Below, in pieces: positions 1 to 4,809 of a stretch of 7,340 nucleotides of DNA (its first letter is position 1; each line of letters starts with the position of its first letter). A program made the translations under genes and the position numbers. The DNA is from an uncultured Prevotella sp. (GTDB lineage Bacteria > Bacteroidota > Bacteroidia > Bacteroidales > Bacteroidaceae). The notes below the pieces were generated by a model that saw only the letters and a program-made list of their open reading frames with translations, did no database searches and was not told where the DNA came from. Location of the stretch: positions 1-7,340 of the forward strand of contig CABSIA010000149.1 of assembly GCA_902477645.1 (NCBI GenBank), written 5' to 3'.

Positions 1-450
1 TATGTCTATCTCGTCTGCGCCGTCTTTTATGGCCAGGGCGGTCTCTGCAATTTTCACTTCTATGAGTGCCTGAGAAGACGGAAAAGAGCCAGAGACGCAG
101 GCGATGTTTACGCCCTCAACCTCAAGTGTGTCCTTCACCACCTCTGCAAAACATGGATAAACGCAAATTGTAGCCACGTGGGGCAGGTCGGGGAACTGCT
201 CGTCGAACTGGTTTACCTTTTCCGTAAATGCCATCACGCTCAAGTCTGAGTCTGTTGTTTTCAAAGTTGTCAATTCAATGCTTCCGAAGAGGAATTTCTT
301 CACATCGGGATTGTCGTTCTCGTGTACCTTTTCGGCGATTATCTTTTTTACAGCCTCACGAACCTGATTGTCGTCGATGTTGGTGTTGTATTTGCTCAAA
401 GCCTCCTCATAGCGGCTTTTCATCTCCGGATTGTTTTTTTCTGTTACCAT
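1..450 (-). CDS. deoC: deoxyribose-phosphate aldolase, N-terminal 150 residues (cut by window edge)
   Basis: DeoC is a cytosolic class I (Schiff-base) aldolase that cleaves 2-deoxyribose 5-phosphate to glyceraldehyde 3-phosphate and acetaldehyde, in deoxynucleoside catabolism. I translated this frame by hand. The start is ATG at 450-448 and 150 codons stay open to the window edge. The recognisable family segments are VATICVYPCF at residues 92-101 (the Cys-containing strand of the TIM barrel), the GVNIACVSGSFPS stretch at about 113-125, and DGADEIDI at 143-150, whose Asp149 corresponds to the catalytic-site Asp102 of E. coli DeoC. The two active-site lysines would lie beyond the edge, so catalytic completeness cannot be judged. 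The start lies 7 bases after the stop of the MazG-like gene, which implies co-transcription. The N-terminal extension of about 45 charged residues before the barrel fits the longer Bacteroidota form. The assignment is secure; only the 3' part is missing. Confidence 0.95.
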   Translation of the reverse strand, partial: MVTEKNNPEMKSRYEEALSKYNTNIDDNQVREAVKKIIAEKVHENDNPDVKKFLFGSIELTTLKTTDSDLSVMAFTEKVNQFDEQFPDLPHVATICVYPCFAEVVKDTLEVEGVNIACVSGSFPSSQALIEVKIAETALAIKDGADEIDI

Positions 451-457
451 AGTTGTC

Positions 458-790
458 TTATTTAAGTTTTTGATTGTTTTTATGTCTCTCTTTGTCACGT
501 TTTGTTTTCTTCTCAATGTTCTTGCGCAGCTCTGCCGTCAGGTCTGTGCCTGTCTGGTTGGCTATGCAGAGCAGCACCCACAGCACGTCGGCCATTTCGT
601 CGCCAAGGTCGGTCTTTTCGCCTTCCTTAAAGCTCTGCTCGCCATATTTTCGGGCCATAATCCGTGCCATTTCACCGACTTCCTCGGTCAAAATCGCCAT
701 GTTTGTCAGTTCTGAGAAATATCTCACTCCGTAGTCATTAATCCATTTGTCTACGAGTTGCTGGGCCTCTTTTATAGTTATGTCGTTCAT
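458..790 (-). CDS. MazG-like nucleotide pyrophosphohydrolase (single domain)
   Basis: This small all-alpha NTP pyrophosphohydrolase belongs to the MazG/dUTPase-2 superfamily. Members hydrolyse (d)NTPs to the monophosphate and pyrophosphate, often acting as house-cleaning enzymes for non-canonical nucleotides. The 110 residues contain the family's metal-binding signature: EEVGE at 36-40 (E36, E37, E40), then after a 24-residue loop E65 and D68 in GDEMADVLW. This gives the EExxE...ExxD arrangement that coordinates Mg2+. Only one MazG domain is present, unlike the two-domain E. coli MazG, so it resembles the short dimer-forming type. The C-terminus (from about residue 93) is lysine-rich and probably disordered. 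It precedes deoC by 7 bases. A 197-base gap holding a palindromic element separates it from dtd upstream. The family is clear, but the substrate cannot be read from sequence; dCTP-type pyrophosphatase activity is one possibility. Confidence 0.9.
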   Translation of the reverse strand: MNDITIKEAQQLVDKWINDYGVRYFSELTNMAILTEEVGEMARIMARKYGEQSFKEGEKTDLGDEMADVLWVLLCIANQTGTDLTAELRKNIEKKTKRDKERHKNNQKLK

Positions 791-840
791 AAATTAATTG
801 TTTTTTCGCATGTGCTTGAATTTAGGAGTGAAAGGAAATT

Positions 841-929
841 TGTAGGGCCACTATGTATAGCGGCCGCAAGCGACCAAGGTGATTTTATTAGTTTAGCAAA
901 TTGCGGCCGCTATACATAGCGGCCCTACA
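841..929. repeat. Nested-palindrome repeat element, copy 1 (REP/MITE-like)
   Basis: This 89-bp element consists of two 27-bp arms (841-867 and 903-929) that are reverse complements except for one base (A850), around a 35-base loop. It begins with TGTAGGGCC and ends with GGCCCTACA. Each arm is itself nearly palindromic: GCCGCTAT-AC-ATAGCGGC is visible in the right arm. The element could therefore fold as one long cruciform or as two small hairpins. A second copy lies at 3934-4023. The two loops match well only when one copy is reversed (roughly 29 of 36 aligned positions), so the copies sit in opposite orientation. No ORF lies inside. It lies in the gap between dtd and the MazG-like gene, inside a presumed operon, where it may affect mRNA stability or read-through. 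Confidence 0.85.
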
Positions 930-962
930 GCCTTAAATGTAATCCCGCCTTGCAACCCAATA

Positions 963-985
963 CCCCCCACCGGGGGGCAGGGGGG
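963..985. repeat. C6/G6/G6 hairpin-forming tract after dtd
   Basis: A run of six C (963-968) is followed by two runs of six G (972-977 and 980-985). The C run can pair with either G run, giving two mutually exclusive GC-only hairpins. It starts two bases beyond the dtd stop codon in the direction of dtd transcription. It could act as a 3'-end stabiliser or pause site, but no U-tract follows on the minus strand, so a classical intrinsic terminator is not supported. The pairing is seen; the function is a guess. Confidence 0.5.
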
Positions 986-987
986 CT

Positions 988-1440
988 TTACTCCTTATTC
1001 TTTGTGTCCATGCAGATGGTCACAGGCCCGTCGTTCTCAAGCTCTACCTTCATATATGCGCCGAACTCGCCAGTCCCTACAGGTTTGCCAATTTCTTCGC
1101 TGAGCTTTCGGCAGAAGCTTTCGTAGAGTGGGATAGAGATGTCGTGTCCGGCGGCACGTATCCACGACGGGCGGTTACCTTTTTTATAGCTTGCGTAGAG
1201 TGTGAACTGGCTGACTACGAGAATGTCGCCGTCTGTGTCCATTACAGAGCGGTTCATTACGCCCTCTTCGTCGTCGAAAATTCTAAGGCCTTTTATCTTT
1301 CTTACAAGCCAATTTATGTCCTCCTCGGTGTCATCGTTGCATACACCAAGAAGAATCAGCAGCCCGTTGCCAATTTCAGACTTGGTTTTGCCGTTTATTT
1401 TGACAGAAGCACTGCTTACTCTTTGAATTACAGTTCTCAT
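988..1440 (-). CDS. dtd: D-aminoacyl-tRNA deacylase (D-Tyr-tRNA deacylase)
   Basis: Dtd is a cytosolic homodimeric proofreading enzyme that hydrolyses D-amino acids (and glycine) mischarged onto tRNA, protecting translation from D-amino acids. The 150-residue product matches the usual length of about 145-150. It starts with the typical MRTVIQRVSSASV strand. The active-site SQFTLYA motif is at residues 77-83, and the NDGPVT segment at 136-141 holds the Gly-cisPro dipeptide (G138-P139) that enforces D-chirality in the partner's active site. KKGNRPS at 86-92 and the GVMNRS turn at 60-65 are also conserved. The residues after GNRPS (WIRAAGHD) differ somewhat from the commonest form but lie outside the catalytic motifs. 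The ATG at 1440 is chosen because the family begins exactly there. A Bacteroidota-type promoter lies just upstream, giving a leader of only about 10 bases. It probably leads an operon with the MazG-like gene and deoC. Confidence 0.96.
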   Translation of the reverse strand: MRTVIQRVSSASVKINGKTKSEIGNGLLILLGVCNDDTEEDINWLVRKIKGLRIFDDEEGVMNRSVMDTDGDILVVSQFTLYASYKKGNRPSWIRAAGHDISIPLYESFCRKLSEEIGKPVGTGEFGAYMKVELENDGPVTICMDTKNKE

Positions 1441-1456
1441 ATAGTATTTTTATGTA

Positions 1457-1487
1457 CAAAGTTACCCTTTTTTTGCTTATATGCAAA
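1457..1487 (-). promoter_or_regulatory. Bacteroidota-type promoter of dtd
   Basis: Read on the minus strand, a -33 box TTTG (1487-1484) is followed after exactly 19 bases by a -7 box TAACTTTG (1464-1457). This fits the Bacteroidota primary sigma consensus TTTG-N19-21-TAnnTTTG. Transcription would start near 1451, about 10 bases before the dtd ATG, so the mRNA leader is very short and AT-rich without a Shine-Dalgarno sequence. The promoter diverges from the plus-strand promoter at 1506-1536, and the two -33 boxes are only 18 bases apart. Confidence 0.7.
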
Positions 1488-1505
1488 TATTTTATGGTTT
1501 ATTTC

Positions 1506-1536
1506 TTTGTTATTTCGCAGTTATTTATTATCTTTG
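1506..1536 (+). promoter_or_regulatory. Bacteroidota-type promoter of the candidate small RNA
   Basis: On the plus strand a TTTG box at 1506-1509 is followed after 19 bases by TATCTTTG at 1529-1536. This is a full match to the phylum consensus TAnnTTTG with ideal spacing. The start would fall near 1542. No credible plus-strand gene follows before the terminator at 1722-1757, so the promoter appears to serve a non-coding transcript. Confidence 0.7.
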
Positions 1537-1541
1537 CACCT

Positions 1542-1757
1542 GTTAAGTTCAAATTTTGCTTTTTGAGCAAACTTTTGGGCGTTTCAGCGAAGAAAATGTA
1601 TAATCATATAGCTTACCACCAAGAGTGGTATGGTAAGTATAGCACTTGAGTATTAGTTTGAGTTGAATCATTCCGCTCGTGAGAGTATTATGAATTCGTT
1701 ATTAATTTGCAAAAATTATAGAAAGATTCCTGGTCGTGAGACTCGGAATCTTTTTTT
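1542..1757 (+). ncRNA. Candidate small non-coding RNA, about 215 nt
   Basis: This free-standing transcription unit is defined by a consensus promoter (1506-1536) and a strong intrinsic terminator (1722-1757), with no convincing ORF. The interior is rich in local structure. A 6-bp hairpin pairs 1555-1560 with 1566-1571. A 9-bp hairpin pairs CTTACC+ACC (1612-1620) with GGT+GGTAAG (1627-1637, two-base bulge) and is extended by ATA/TAT at 1608-1610/1638-1640. A small GTGA-capped hairpin (CTC/GAG) lies at 1676-1685. Long-range pairing is also possible, for example TTTTGC (1554-1559) with GCAAAA (1709-1714), or 1568-1573 with 1655-1660. These would give the elongated closed fold seen in 6S-like RNAs, which include lineage-specific Bacteroidales forms. 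I cannot confirm family membership by eye. The alternative is a trans-acting sRNA, or a leader whose gene has been lost. The boundaries are well supported; the function is unknown. Confidence 0.6.
1722..1757 (+). terminator. Intrinsic terminator of the candidate small RNA
   Basis: A perfect 9-bp stem pairs AAAGATTCC (1722-1730) with GGAATCTTT (1745-1753). Above a short internal mismatch there is a further GTC/GAC stem closed by a GTGA (GNRA-type) tetraloop at 1736-1739. The 3' side runs into seven T (1751-1757). This is an excellent rho-independent terminator for plus-strand transcription. Confidence 0.85.
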
Positions 1758-1830
1758 ATTTTCCTTTTTAACCAACATGTTTTGTACATATATTTCAATT
1801 CAATATTCTATGCATGCAAATTATTTGAAA

Positions 1831-1894
1831 ATAAGATTATTAATCTTAAGGCGATAAGATTATTAATCTTACGGCCATAAGATTATTAATCTTA
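1831..1894. repeat. Three identical 18-bp palindromic units with 23-bp period
   Basis: The unit ATAAGATTATTAATCTTA occurs without mismatch at 1831-1848, 1854-1871 and 1877-1894. The start-to-start distance is exactly 23 bp, with GC-rich 5-bp spacers (AGGCG, CGGCC). From its second base each unit is a perfect inverted repeat of 8+1+8 bases. The exact period of about two helical turns would place protein-bound sites on nearly the same DNA face, as in operator arrays or iterons. The array lies in the 253-bp AT-rich stretch between the small-RNA terminator and the 3' end of uvrC, about 390 bp upstream of dtd. No gene starts next to it. It could also be part of a dispersed repeat or form RNA hairpins. 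Confidence 0.85.
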
Positions 1895-1964
1895 TTCGCC
1901 TCGCAGCCTGCTTCGTTTAAGCTTGCAGCTTCCTTCAACTCCATCTGCAATGAGGTGAATATGT

Positions 1965-2008
1965 TGTTATATATAAATGTTGCGGTTGTAAAATATTGAT
2001 ATATAACA
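1965..2008. repeat. AT-rich inverted repeat just after uvrC
   Basis: TGTTATATAT at 1965-1974 is the perfect reverse complement of ATATATAACA at 1999-2008, with a 24-base loop. It lies two bases beyond the uvrC stop codon. The stem is almost entirely A/T and no clear U-run follows, so it is at best a weak terminator or 3' processing structure for uvrC. Confidence 0.4.
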
Positions 2009-2010
2009 TT

Positions 2011-3861
2011 TTACATATTCTTTTCGTCCTTTTCGAAATGCTCGGCTATCAGCTTAGCCTTTGATTTTCCGACTATTTCCGACAGCTCTTCGATGGTTGC
2101 AGATTTTATTCTCTTAACTGTCCTAAATTTTCCAAGTAAAGTATCTTTGGTTTTCTCTCCAATCCCCTTAATATCGTCAAGTCCGCTATGCAGTGCGCTC
2201 TTGCTGCGCTTGTCGCGGTGGAAGGTTATGGCGTATCTGTGAACCTCGTCCTGAATGTTTGTCAGCACCCTGAAAAGCTCGCTTTTTATGTCTATTCCGA
2301 TGGTCTTGGGCGGCAGTCCAAACAGCAGCTCGTTGGTGCGGTGGCGGTCGTCTTTTGCCAGTCCTGCAATGGCTATGTCGAGTCCTAACTCACCCTTTAC
2401 GACATCCCTCACACATTGCATCTGCCCCTTGCCGCCATCCGTTATTATAAGGTCTGGCAATTCGCCGCCTTCCTCTATAATCCGGCTGTAACGGCGTCTT
2501 ACAACCTCCTGCATCGAGGCGTAATCGTCGGGTCCGACAACCGTTTTTATGTTGTATTTCCTGTAATCTCTCTTGCTTGGCCTCATGCCCTTAAACACCA
2601 CACAGCCTGCAACGGCATCGGTTCCCGATATGTTTGAGTTGTCGAAACACTCAATGTGGTATGGCATTTTCTCCATGCCAAGTTTCGACTGCAATTCCTT
2701 CATCAGCCTCACTGATTTTTGCTCAGGATTTAGCTTCTCTGTCTGTTTCATGCGGTCGAATTTATACTGTTTGCCGTTCATTACCGACAGCTCCAGCAGG
2801 TGTTTTTTATCGCCCCTTTGAGGTATTATAAATGCGGCATCCCTTATTTTCCAGTCAAGCTCAAAAGGCACGATTATCTCCTTTGCCGTGCTGCCAAACC
2901 GCTCCCGGATTTCAGGAATAGCCGTCAGCAGAAGCTCATTGTCGGTCTCGTTCAGCTTGCGTTTGTATTCGTATGTGAAGCTCTGGTTTATGGTGCCGTT
3001 TTTGACGTGAATGTAGTTTATAAATGCTGTTTTCTCAGCATCGTCGTCTATGATGCTGAACACGTCGACATCGGTTATTGTGTAGCTTACGACCTCGCTT
3101 TTTGCCACGTAATTCTGTAGCAGCAGATATTTTCTTTTCAGCTCCTCGGCCTCCTCAAATTTCATTTCCTCAGCACGTCTCTGCATCTCTCCGAAGAGCC
3201 ATTCGCTAAGCTCTCGGGTGTTGCCTCTGAGCACCTCTTTTACCTCCCGTATGCTCTCCATATATTCCTCTCTGGACTGCTTGCCGATGCATGGGCCGAG
3301 GCAGTTGTGGATGTGATATTCCAGGCATGGCTTATATTTTCCTTTGTCCACATCGCCAGTTGTCATCGGCTGCCGGCAAGTTCTCGGCTTGAAAACCTTT
3401 GCTATAAGCTCTAAGATGTTGTACATGCTGCCGAGGTGACTGTATGGGCCGAAGTAGGTGCCGGTCTTTCTGTTTATCGTCCTCGTCTTGAATATCCTTG
3501 GGAAAGGCTCGTTTGTTACGCAGATACTGGGATATGTTTTTCCGTCTTTCAGCAGAATGTTGTAGCGTGGGTTGTATTTTTTTATGAGCGCATTTTCCAG
3601 CAACAGGGCATCCTCCTCACTGTTTACGACGGTGTAGCTGATATCTTCAATCTTAGATACAAGCACACGGGTCTTGAAGCGGTCCACCTCTTTCAGAAAG
3701 TAGCTCGCAACACGTTTTTTCAGGCTTTTGGCCTTGCCTACGTATATTATCTGTTGGCTGTCATCGTAAAACTGATAGCTTCCGGGCTTGTCGGGCATGT
3801 TTGCCACGATGTTTTTCAGTCTTGCCAGCCTTTCCTCGTCTTTTTCGGTCTGTGCGCTCAT
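2011..3861 (-). CDS. uvrC: UvrABC excinuclease subunit C
   Basis: UvrC is the dual-incision nuclease of nucleotide excision repair. It is recruited to the UvrB-DNA damage complex and cuts on both sides of the lesion. The 616 residues hold the full domain order. The GIY-YIG nuclease (about 22-105) has GSY at 27-29, YVG at 40-42, Arg50 and the metal-binding Glu89, and makes the 3' cut. A cysteine cluster follows (C162, C179, C187, C191) at the positions known to hold an Fe-S cluster in E. coli UvrC. The UVR motif that binds UvrB is near 217-250. The RNase H-like 5' nuclease (about 400-555) has D407 in ECFDNSN, D475 in ITDGGKGQ and H541 in DEVHRYA. Tandem helix-hairpin-helix motifs (about 560-610, GIGEKT) bind DNA. 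The length is normal and nothing is broken. The first Met fits the family start. No convincing promoter is visible upstream, so expression may come from read-through past apt. Confidence 0.98.
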   Translation of the reverse strand: MSAQTEKDEERLARLKNIVANMPDKPGSYQFYDDSQQIIYVGKAKSLKKRVASYFLKEVDRFKTRVLVSKIEDISYTVVNSEEDALLLENALIKKYNPRYNILLKDGKTYPSICVTNEPFPRIFKTRTINRKTGTYFGPYSHLGSMYNILELIAKVFKPRTCRQPMTTGDVDKGKYKPCLEYHIHNCLGPCIGKQSREEYMESIREVKEVLRGNTRELSEWLFGEMQRRAEEMKFEEAEELKRKYLLLQNYVAKSEVVSYTITDVDVFSIIDDDAEKTAFINYIHVKNGTINQSFTYEYKRKLNETDNELLLTAIPEIRERFGSTAKEIIVPFELDWKIRDAAFIIPQRGDKKHLLELSVMNGKQYKFDRMKQTEKLNPEQKSVRLMKELQSKLGMEKMPYHIECFDNSNISGTDAVAGCVVFKGMRPSKRDYRKYNIKTVVGPDDYASMQEVVRRRYSRIIEEGGELPDLIITDGGKGQMQCVRDVVKGELGLDIAIAGLAKDDRHRTNELLFGLPPKTIGIDIKSELFRVLTNIQDEVHRYAITFHRDKRSKSALHSGLDDIKGIGEKTKDTLLGKFRTVKRIKSATIEELSEIVGKSKAKLIAEHFEKDEKNM

Positions 3862-3933
3862 GGAATATTTTGCTTGCTTAATTTAACTTTCCTATATTGA
3901 TGTAATCAATTGTAAAATTAGTGTCGTTGGGAT

Positions 3934-4023
3934 TGTAGGGCCGCTATTTATAGCGGCCGCGATTTGGTAAAACTAATAAAATTACCATTATCGCTTGCGG
4001 CCGCTATAAATAGCGGCCCTACA
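3934..4023. repeat. Nested-palindrome repeat element, copy 2 (REP/MITE-like)
   Basis: This 90-bp element has perfect 27-bp inverted arms (3934-3960 and 3997-4023) around a 36-base loop. It begins TGTAGGGCCGC and ends GCGGCCCTACA. Each arm is internally palindromic around GCTAT(T/A)TATAGC, so two small hairpins or one long one can form. It matches copy 1 at 841-929 in the arms and, when reversed, in the loop. The compensating base change in the arms (TTTATA/TATAAA here against TGTATA/TATACA in copy 1) suggests the folded form is maintained. It lies between the hairpin after apt and the uvrC start. No coding capacity. Confidence 0.88.
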
Positions 4024-4084
4024 TCCTTCAATTGTTTCCTTTTGAACTTGACATCTATTCTAATTTATAATATGTCAGATAATT

Positions 4085-4125
4085 AAAGGAGGTGCTGTTT
4101 CACGTGAAACCCGACACCTCCTTTT
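4085..4125. terminator. Hairpin terminator downstream of apt, with a parS site in its loop
   Basis: AAAGGAGGTG (4085-4094) is perfectly complementary to CACCTCCTTT (4115-4124), a 10-bp stem that starts 12 bases after the apt stop in the direction of apt transcription. On the minus strand the stem ends in CCTTTAATTA, a modest U-tract. On the plus strand it ends in CCTTTTGTT. It is therefore a plausible but not ideal bidirectional terminator. The 20-base loop contains the palindrome GTTTCACGTGAAAC, which could add an inner 7-bp stem. Confidence 0.65.
4096..4111. promoter_or_regulatory. parS-like ParB binding site 1
   Basis: TGTTTCACGTGAAACC matches the widely conserved chromosomal parS 16-mer TGTTNCACGTGAAACA at all but the last base, and its 14-bp core GTTTCACGTGAAAC is a perfect palindrome. 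parS is the nucleation site where the CTPase ParB loads and spreads to organise and segregate the origin region. The identification rests on sequence identity. Its placement inside the loop of the hairpin after apt is unusual. Confidence 0.75.
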
Positions 4126-4136
4126 GTTAGCCTTGC

Positions 4137-4667
4137 TTAGAATTTCAGCAATGATGTAACCTCGATGTCTTTATCGAAGATTTCACGGCTATTTGGGAAT
4201 TCTTCGTGAAGCTCTATGATAAAGTTGCAGTAAATCTTCTTTGGGTGGAATTTGCGGACAAGGTCGCACGCCGCTTTCATGGTTCCTCCGGTGGCGAGCA
4301 AATCATCGTGCAGCAGAATTACATCGTCTTCCGAGATGGCGTCTTTATGAATTTCGATTGTGTCGATGCCGTATTCCTTGGCATAGCTCTCTTGTACGGT
4401 CTCGCATGGCAGCTTTCCTGGTTTGCGGCACAGGACGATGCCGGCGTTGAGCTTAAGAGCTATTGCGCTCGACATAACGAAGCCGCGGCTCTCTATGCCC
4501 ACAACCTTGGTAATGCCTTTGTCTTTATAGATGTCGTACATCTCGTCAGCTATTACGTTGAGACATTCGGCACTCTTGAACAGGGTTGTGACGTCTCTGA
4601 AATTTACTCCCTTGATAGGCCAGTCGGGTATGCACCTCAGGTTTTCTAATAGTAATTTGTTGTTCAT
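4137..4667 (-). CDS. apt: Adenine phosphoribosyltransferase
   Basis: Apt is a cytosolic purine-salvage enzyme that joins adenine and PRPP to make AMP and pyrophosphate. The 176 residues are typical in length for bacterial Apt. The N-terminal hood CIPDWPIKGVNFRDVT (12-27) carries the conserved R24-D25. Family segments GIESRGF (57-63) and RKPGKLP (81-87) follow. The type I PRTase PRPP-binding loop spans about V116-T129, with the acidic pair D121-D122 and ATGGT at 125-129. The protein appears complete. It lies 142 bases downstream of mnmG on the same strand, and parS-like sites lie on both sides of it. No match to the TTTG/TAnnTTTG promoter is seen directly upstream, so co-transcription with mnmG is plausible. 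The leader before the ATG is A/T-rich with no Shine-Dalgarno sequence. Confidence 0.97.
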   Translation of the reverse strand: MNNKLLLENLRCIPDWPIKGVNFRDVTTLFKSAECLNVIADEMYDIYKDKGITKVVGIESRGFVMSSAIALKLNAGIVLCRKPGKLPCETVQESYAKEYGIDTIEIHKDAISEDDVILLHDDLLATGGTMKAACDLVRKFHPKKIYCNFIIELHEEFPNSREIFDKDIEVTSLLKF

Positions 4668-4725
4668 CTTTTAAGTTATACTTTAATCATTAATTTATTT
4701 ATTTTCAACACTTTAGCTTGTTGTT

Positions 4726-4741
4726 TGTTTCACGTGGAACA
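4726..4741. promoter_or_regulatory. parS-like ParB binding site 2
   Basis: TGTTTCACGTGGAACA reads on the other strand as TGTTCCACGTGAAACA, a full match to the parS consensus TGTTNCACGTGAAACA. It lies in the 142-bp gap between mnmG and apt, 630 bp from site 1. Two such 16-mers this close are very unlikely by chance. Together they suggest a ParB loading centre near the replication origin. Confidence 0.85.
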
Positions 4742-4809
4742 TTTGTGTGGCGCGCTCTTTGTTTCACGCTTTGCGTTGCTTGTTGCTTGTGGCTGACGGT
4801 GTTGGGAAT

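Noticed and set aside
173..180. CACGTG inside deoC as a further parS
   Set aside because: Only the central hexamer matches; the flanking bases are unlike the consensus and the site is in conserved coding sequence.
1452..1857. Short plus-strand ORFs (65 and 64 codons) in the uvrC-dtd gap
   Set aside because: The first begins inside the dtd promoter region and both cross the promoter or terminator of the small-RNA unit; low-complexity composition and no family features.
1846..1944. A 32-codon minus-strand ORF running through the palindrome array
   Set aside because: Its second half is simply the translation of the palindromic repeats and there is no promoter before it. More likely a by-product of the repeat than a peptide gene.
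4760..4775. Third parS-like sequence beginning TGTTTCACG
   Set aside because: Only the left half matches; the right half (CTTTGCG) has lost the dyad, so ParB binding is not supported.
4668..4809. oriC or DnaA-box cluster near the parS sites
   Set aside because: No TTATCCACA-like 9-mers or AT-rich unwinding repeats were found in the window; the origin itself is not visible here.
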